A stretch of DNA of 7,570 nt from Bacteroidales bacterium. GTDB taxonomy: Bacteria; Bacteroidota; Bacteroidia; Bacteroidales; UBA932. Positions 5,025 through 7,570 of the stretch are shown here, piece after piece. The stretch is taken from positions 1-7,570 of the forward strand of contig JAGAAF010000023.1 of assembly GCA_017615435.1 (NCBI GenBank). Direction: 5' to 3'. The position numbers were made by a program, and so were the translations under genes. Below the pieces are notes generated by a model. It made no database searches. It had not been told where the DNA came from and saw only the letters and a list, made by a program, of their open reading frames with translations. Each line of letters starts with the position of its first letter. Positions within the stretch are counted from its first letter, which is position 1.

Positions 5025-6277
5025 TAATAATAGGTGCGGGTGCGGCCGGGTGTTTTTGCGCGATCGAAGTGAAGCGCAGGAACCCGGCCGCGGCCGTGAC
5101 GGTCTTCGAGGCGGGGGCAAAGCCCCTCGCCAAGGTGGCCGTCACCGGCGGGGGCCGCTGTAACATCTCGAATACCTTCGAGTCGGTGGGCTCGCTGGCG
5201 GAGGTCTATCCCCGCGGCGAGAAGCTGGTCCGCCAGGCTTTCCGCGTATTCTCCCCGGAGGACACGCATCGCTGGTGGGAGGCGGAGGGCGTGCGGCTCG
5301 TGGAGGAACCCGTGCGTTCTGCCGGAGACCAGCCCGGCCGCCTTTTCCCCGCCTCCCAGGACGCCATGCAGGTCGTCCGTACTCTCGAACGCTTGATGCG
5401 TCAGCTCGACGTCGAGGTACGCTGCCGCGCGAAGGTCGAGCAGATCAGCCGTGAGGCTGACAGCTATTCTCTGGCGCTGGCGGACGGATCCAGCTTCTCT
5501 GCCGACCGGGTGGTGGTCACCACCGGCGGCGGAGCGCTGAGCCTTCTTTCAGAGTTGGATATCGAGATAGTGCCTCCCGTCCCGTCGTTGTTCACATTCA
5601 AAATTTCCGATGCCGGTTTGAAGGAACTCACTGGAACGACCGTTGAGGATGTTACCCTCTCGCTCGCCGGCACCAAGTTCCGTTCTCATGGCACATTGCT
5701 ACTCACCGATTGGGGCGTCAGCGGCCCGTCGACTTTGCGGCTATCATCATACGCGGCGCGTCACCTGGCAGATACCGGCTACAAAGGGACCCTGCTGATT
5801 GGCTGGCTTTCCCTCCCCGAAGCCGAAGTCCGCTCCCTGCTCGCCGCGCTCTCCAAACCGGACTCCTCCTCCGCCAGATCTGTCAATCGAACATCGGGAA
5901 ACACCCCTTCTTCGTCTAGGATGGTCGCCAACACCCCTCCTTCCGGCATCTCGTCGCGTCTCTGGCACCACATTCTTCGTCGCGCCGGTCTTCGCGAGGA
6001 CATCCGCTGGGCCGAACTCGGCTCGAAGGGGCTGAATCGTCTCGTCGCGGTGCTGACCGCCGATTTCTATGAGATAACTGGTCGCGCGAAGTTCAAAGAA
6101 GAGTTTGTCACCGCCGGCGGCGTGTCGATGTCCGCCGTGCGCCCGTCCACCCTTGAATCCCGCCGGCACCCCGGTCTCTTCTTCGCCGGCGAAGTCCTGG
6201 ACATCGACGCCCTCACCGGCGGCTTCAACCTCCAGTCCGCCTGGAGCACCGCCGCGCTAGTCGCGCACAATCTGTAG
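5012..6277 (+). CDS. HI0933/YhiN-family NAD(P)/FAD-dependent oxidoreductase
   Basis: I chose the TTG at 5012 as the start. It gives MQKVIIIGAGAAGCF, placing the dinucleotide-binding GxGxxG motif at residues 8-13 as in the family; the ATG at 4946 would add 22 residues that read through codB out of frame. The protein is 421 residues. Family hallmarks are VTGGGRCNISN (44-54), VVVTTGGGA (167-175), the PPVPSLFTF segment (188-196), LLTDWGVSGPSTLRLS (230-245) and the C-terminal FAD-site block GLFFAGEVLDIDALTGGFNLQSAW (388-411). The substrate is unknown; related proteins include bile-acid BaiN and E. coli YhiN. Residues 283-312 are rich in Ser, Asn, Thr and Pro. The stretch between TTGGGA and the PPVPSL segment is shorter than I expect for the family. 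It overlaps codB by 13 bases and is the last gene of the operon. A link to pyrimidine salvage is not evident, and coupling may be only transcriptional. Confidence 0.88.
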   Translation: MQKVIIIGAGAAGCFCAIEVKRRNPAAAVTVFEAGAKPLAKVAVTGGGRCNISNTFESVGSLAEVYPRGEKLVRQAFRVFSPEDTHRWWEAEGVRLVEEPVRSAGDQPGRLFPASQDAMQVVRTLERLMRQLDVEVRCRAKVEQISREADSYSLALADGSSFSADRVVVTTGGGALSLLSELDIEIVPPVPSLFTFKISDAGLKELTGTTVEDVTLSLAGTKFRSHGTLLLTDWGVSGPSTLRLSSYAARHLADTGYKGTLLIGWLSLPEAEVRSLLAALSKPDSSSARSVNRTSGNTPSSSRMVANTPPSGISSRLWHHILRRAGLREDIRWAELGSKGLNRLVAVLTADFYEITGRAKFKEEFVTAGGVSMSAVRPSTLESRRHPGLFFAGEVLDIDALTGGFNLQSAWSTAALVAHNL

Positions 6278-6310
6278 CCGTGGCGCTCAACCCTCTGACT
6301 ATCAGCAATA

Positions 6311-6353
6311 TACTAAAACTCGACTCCGAAAAGCGCGGAGCCGAGTTTTAGTA
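6311..6353. terminator. bidirectional hairpin terminator between convergent genes
   Basis: TACTAAAACTCG (6311-6322) pairs exactly with CGAGTTTTAGTA (6342-6353). An inner stem CTCCG/CGGAG (6324-6328 with 6336-6340) is separated from it by one A-C mismatch, and the loop is AAAAGCG. The T-runs lie within the stem on both strands (GAGTTTTAG), as in bidirectional terminators. It is 34 bases past the flavoprotein stop and faces the convergent lipoprotein gene ending at 6392. Confidence 0.75.
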
Positions 6354-6362
6354 AGGAGTTGT

Positions 6363-6380
6363 CGCATAGCTAGTTATGCG
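6363..6380. repeat. short hairpin CGCATA/TATGCG
   Basis: CGCATA (6363-6368) and TATGCG (6375-6380) are exact reverse complements, with an additional G-T pair and a CTAG loop. It lies 12 bases beyond the stop of the - strand lipoprotein gene. It lacks a T-run, so termination is unlikely on its own; it may help stabilise the 3' end. Confidence 0.4.
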
Positions 6381-6391
6381 CCACAGGAATG

Positions 6392-6817
6392 TTATTCGGG
6401 TGAGACTGATATGTGGACGGAACAAGGGGCATTATATGAAGGATCGTCAAGTGAGATAAAGAACAGTTGAATACTTTGACTTGAAAAATCTTCAGAGCAG
6501 TATTCCAACTTATAGTGCCGATTATTGATAATCCTCTCGATTTTAATCCTGTCGTCCTTGTAGACGCTATCCGTTTTTGCACACTCCGCGCTTCCCGAAG
6601 AGACATATACGACCTGCGAAAGATAGGAAGGTATTTGAGTAGCAATCGTATCGACAACGTAACCCGGTTTAATACTGATGCTTTCGGGCCAACACATAAA
6701 ATACTTATCTCCCACTATCATGCCTTTATCTTCTTTTTGCAAGTTGCTCCCAGTCTCTGGAGAGCAAGCCGCAATTAGAGCAATGACAATCAAGAAATAA
6801 ACGCGAAACTTTCTCAT
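6392..6817 (-). CDS. small uncharacterised lipoprotein, 141 aa
   Basis: The N-terminus MRKFRVYFLIVIALIAAC is a lipoprotein signal peptide with lipobox IAA-C; C18 would be the lipidated residue, so the protein is predicted to sit in the cell envelope. The mature part (about 123 residues) holds four more cysteines, C42, C79, C107 and C132, which could form two disulfides outside the cytoplasm. No known domain is recognised; short alternating hydrophobic segments such as QVVYVSS, QLFFISL and SVHISVS suggest a small beta-rich domain. Base composition is AT-rich compared with the operon to its left, which may indicate recent acquisition or relaxed selection. It converges on the operon terminator at 6311-6353. 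A -7 box lies at 6918-6925, giving a leader of about 95 bases. An overlapping 70-codon frame upstream is probably not a gene. Confidence 0.72.
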   Translation of the reverse strand: MRKFRVYFLIVIALIAACSPETGSNLQKEDKGMIVGDKYFMCWPESISIKPGYVVDTIATQIPSYLSQVVYVSSGSAECAKTDSVYKDDRIKIERIINNRHYKLEYCSEDFSSQSIQLFFISLDDPSYNAPCSVHISVSPE

Positions 6818-6917
6818 ATTGAAGAAAAATTATATAACATTTCTGATATTATCTGATAGGTTGTTGCTCCAGAGGCGTATGCCCAACTAATATAGTTATT
6901 GTACGCGCCTGTCATTG

Positions 6918-6925
6918 CAAATATA
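6918..6925 (-). promoter_or_regulatory. possible -7 promoter box of the small lipoprotein gene
   Basis: The - strand reads TATATTTG, an exact TAnnTTTG match, about 100 bases upstream of the ATG at 6817. A TTTG occurs only 11 bases upstream of it, too close for the standard -33 box. It is the best promoter candidate for this gene, since the immediate upstream region offers only weak matches. Confidence 0.4.
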
Positions 6926-7021
6926 TATGAAAAAGTCAAAAGCACTATGAGATAATGGGTTATGCAAAGGCTATTATCATCGGTGCAGGCTTCAGCCTCT
7001 AGCCCGTGGCGTTTCGTTTTT

Positions 7022-7195
7022 GCCAAATAGCGCCACCGGCGCCCCTAACTATGAGTGCTTGTGGGGCACAATCGCCTCTTTTATGTGTGGCGCTAGCCTC
7101 GATATCGGCCTCTGCGCCACGCCAATAATTAATCAATCATCCGCTGAAGCTATTCTGAGACATATTCCTCGTTTCCCTCCGTGGCGCTATTTGGC
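7022..7195. repeat. 15-bp inverted repeat enclosing 144 bases, MITE-like
   Basis: GCCAAATAGCGCCAC (7022-7036) and GTGGCGCTATTTGGC (7181-7195) are perfect reverse complements. Inside, GTGGCGC (7087-7093) and GCGCCAC (7114-7120) form a second inverted pair built from the same word. No transposase or convincing reading frame lies inside. The arrangement resembles a small non-autonomous mobile or intergenic repeat element. No clear target-site duplication is visible next to the arms, so an element identity is inference; a long RNA hairpin is the alternative. Confidence 0.5.
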
Positions 7196-7401
7196 GGATT
7201 TGAGAAATAACCCTTGCATTGAGTGAAGCAATTCCAAAAACAGCGTGATTTAATCCATTAGTGTCGGCAAGCTTTCCTTTTTTGCACAAGGTGAAAAAGT
7301 AGGGGCGGGACCTTGTGCTATAGATGGCCCACAATCAGGTTTTGCGTACAAGGTCCCCTGGGTGAAGTTCCACCTTGTGCGTTGTAGGGCGGGCGAAAGA
7401 A
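7196..7401. other. gene-free stretch between repeat elements and the right-hand gene end
   Basis: Together with the inverted repeat before it, this completes a gene-free span of about 400 bases (7003-7401). Only the paired inverted-repeat units at 7284-7380 stand out. Frames crossing it on either strand are short, run through the repeats, and show no recognisable protein features. Confidence 0.5.
7284..7380. repeat. two inverted-repeat units sharing ACAAGGT/ACCTTGT arms
   Basis: Unit 1 has GCACAAGGT (7284-7292) and ACCTTGTGC (7310-7318), a perfect 9-bp stem. Unit 2 has ACAAGGT (7348-7354) and ACCTTGT (7372-7378). In both units the 7-base arms are separated by exactly 17 bases, and the units repeat every 62 bases. 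The enclosed 17 bases differ, while each unit is preceded by TTTTGC and its right arm continues GC. Neither hairpin is followed by a T-run on either strand, so these are not typical terminators. They may be paired protein-binding sites or a local repeat family, downstream of the - strand gene ending at 7402. Confidence 0.6.
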
Positions 7402-7570
7402 TTATCGCTCGGGCTCCAGAACTGCCATTTCGCAGGAGGGGCAGTCGAAGAGGAGGGGGAAACGGCGGCCGTTGTTCACCAGATATAGCCGGTCACTTGG
7501 CTTGAGACCATTCAAGTCGGAAGGCTTGACGCTTGAGAGCGAGGCGGGACTTTTGGCGTCTTTCTGGTGC
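7402..7570 (-). CDS. 3' end of a - strand gene, possibly a U32-type peptidase C-terminus (partial)
   Basis: The - strand frame is open from the right edge to a TAA at 7404-7402, giving 56 codons. The last residues include DRLYLVNNGRRFPLLFDC followed by PSCEMAVLEPER. The pattern of a short strand with a G turn, then RFPLLFDCxxCEM near the C-terminus, resembles the tail of bacterial U32 (collagenase-like) peptidases as I remember them, with the CxxC pair possibly binding metal. This is recognition from a short fragment, so the family is tentative, but the coding character is good: GC-rich third positions, an uninterrupted frame and a protein-like composition. Most of the gene lies beyond the window. 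The twin inverted repeats at 7284-7380 follow its stop. Confidence 0.5.
   Translation of the reverse strand, partial: HQKDAKSPASLSSVKPSDLNGLKPSDRLYLVNNGRRFPLLFDCPSCEMAVLEPER

Noticed and set aside
3822..5120. 432-codon open frame on the - strand opposite codB
   Set aside because: It is antisense to an unmistakable permease. Its composition (very rich in Asp, Glu, Gly, His, Arg) is what the complement of a GC-rich membrane-protein gene produces.
6814..7026. 70-codon - strand frame overlapping the small lipoprotein start by 4 bases
   Set aside because: The overlap is suggestive, but the best promoter box (6918-6925) lies inside it, the frame begins in repeat DNA, and the product has no recognisable domain. 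It is more likely leader and intergenic sequence.
7137..7334. 65-codon - strand frame
   Set aside because: It crosses the right arm of the 15-bp inverted repeat and unit 1 of the ACAAGGT repeats, and has no protein-like features.
7284..7380. CRISPR array
   Set aside because: There are only two units, the repeated parts are short arms of an inverted repeat rather than direct repeats of 24 or more bases, and no cas gene is present in the window.

Overview
The window looks like chromosomal DNA of a Bacteroidota bacterium, most likely a Bacteroidales gut-type organism. Several upstream regions carry the Bacteroidetes -7 promoter box TAnnTTTG, once (tRNA promoter) with a TTTG box 19 bases upstream. 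The starts lack clear Shine-Dalgarno sequences, two genes encode lipoproteins with short lipoboxes, and the protein families fit. Genus and species cannot be called from the sequence.

Layout. Bases 1-141 hold a possible gene tail on the + strand, a perfect hairpin, and a complete tRNA-Gly(GCC) on the - strand with its own promoter (153-183). Bases 203-926 are AT-rich and carry a two-gene - strand module, a DUF4160-like protein followed by a DUF2442-like protein with a C-terminal helix-turn-helix. This pairing suggests a toxin-antitoxin-like or regulatory cassette. Bases 984-2165 (-) encode a 393-residue lipoprotein of unknown function. Bases 2240-2662 (-) encode a PPC/DUF296 domain protein, separated from the lipoprotein gene by a strong hairpin terminator.

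Bases 2663-2715 form a compact divergent promoter region. From it runs a + strand operon: a phosphoribosyltransferase-like protein (2716-3768), a CodB-type cytosine permease (3765-5024) and a HI0933/YhiN-type flavoprotein (5012-6277). The three genes overlap by 4 and 13 bases and end at a long hairpin terminator (6311-6353). The first two plausibly couple nucleobase uptake to phosphoribosylation, but no cytosine deaminase is present in the window. A hairpin at 2694-2717 includes the first two bases of the first start codon.

Bases 6392-6817 (-) encode a small cysteine-containing lipoprotein of unknown function in AT-rich DNA. Bases 7003-7401 have no convincing gene but are rich in inverted repeats: a 15-bp pair 144 bases apart built on the word GTGGCGC, and two hairpins sharing ACAAGGT/ACCTTGT arms with identical 17-base spacing. 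The last 169 bases hold the 3' end of a - strand gene, possibly a U32-type peptidase.

The most interesting items are the start-codon hairpin of the PRTase-permease operon, the unusual PRTase itself, the AT-rich DUF4160/DUF2442 module beside the tRNA, and the repeat-dense stretch at the right end. I see no clear previously unknown multi-gene defence or mobile system.
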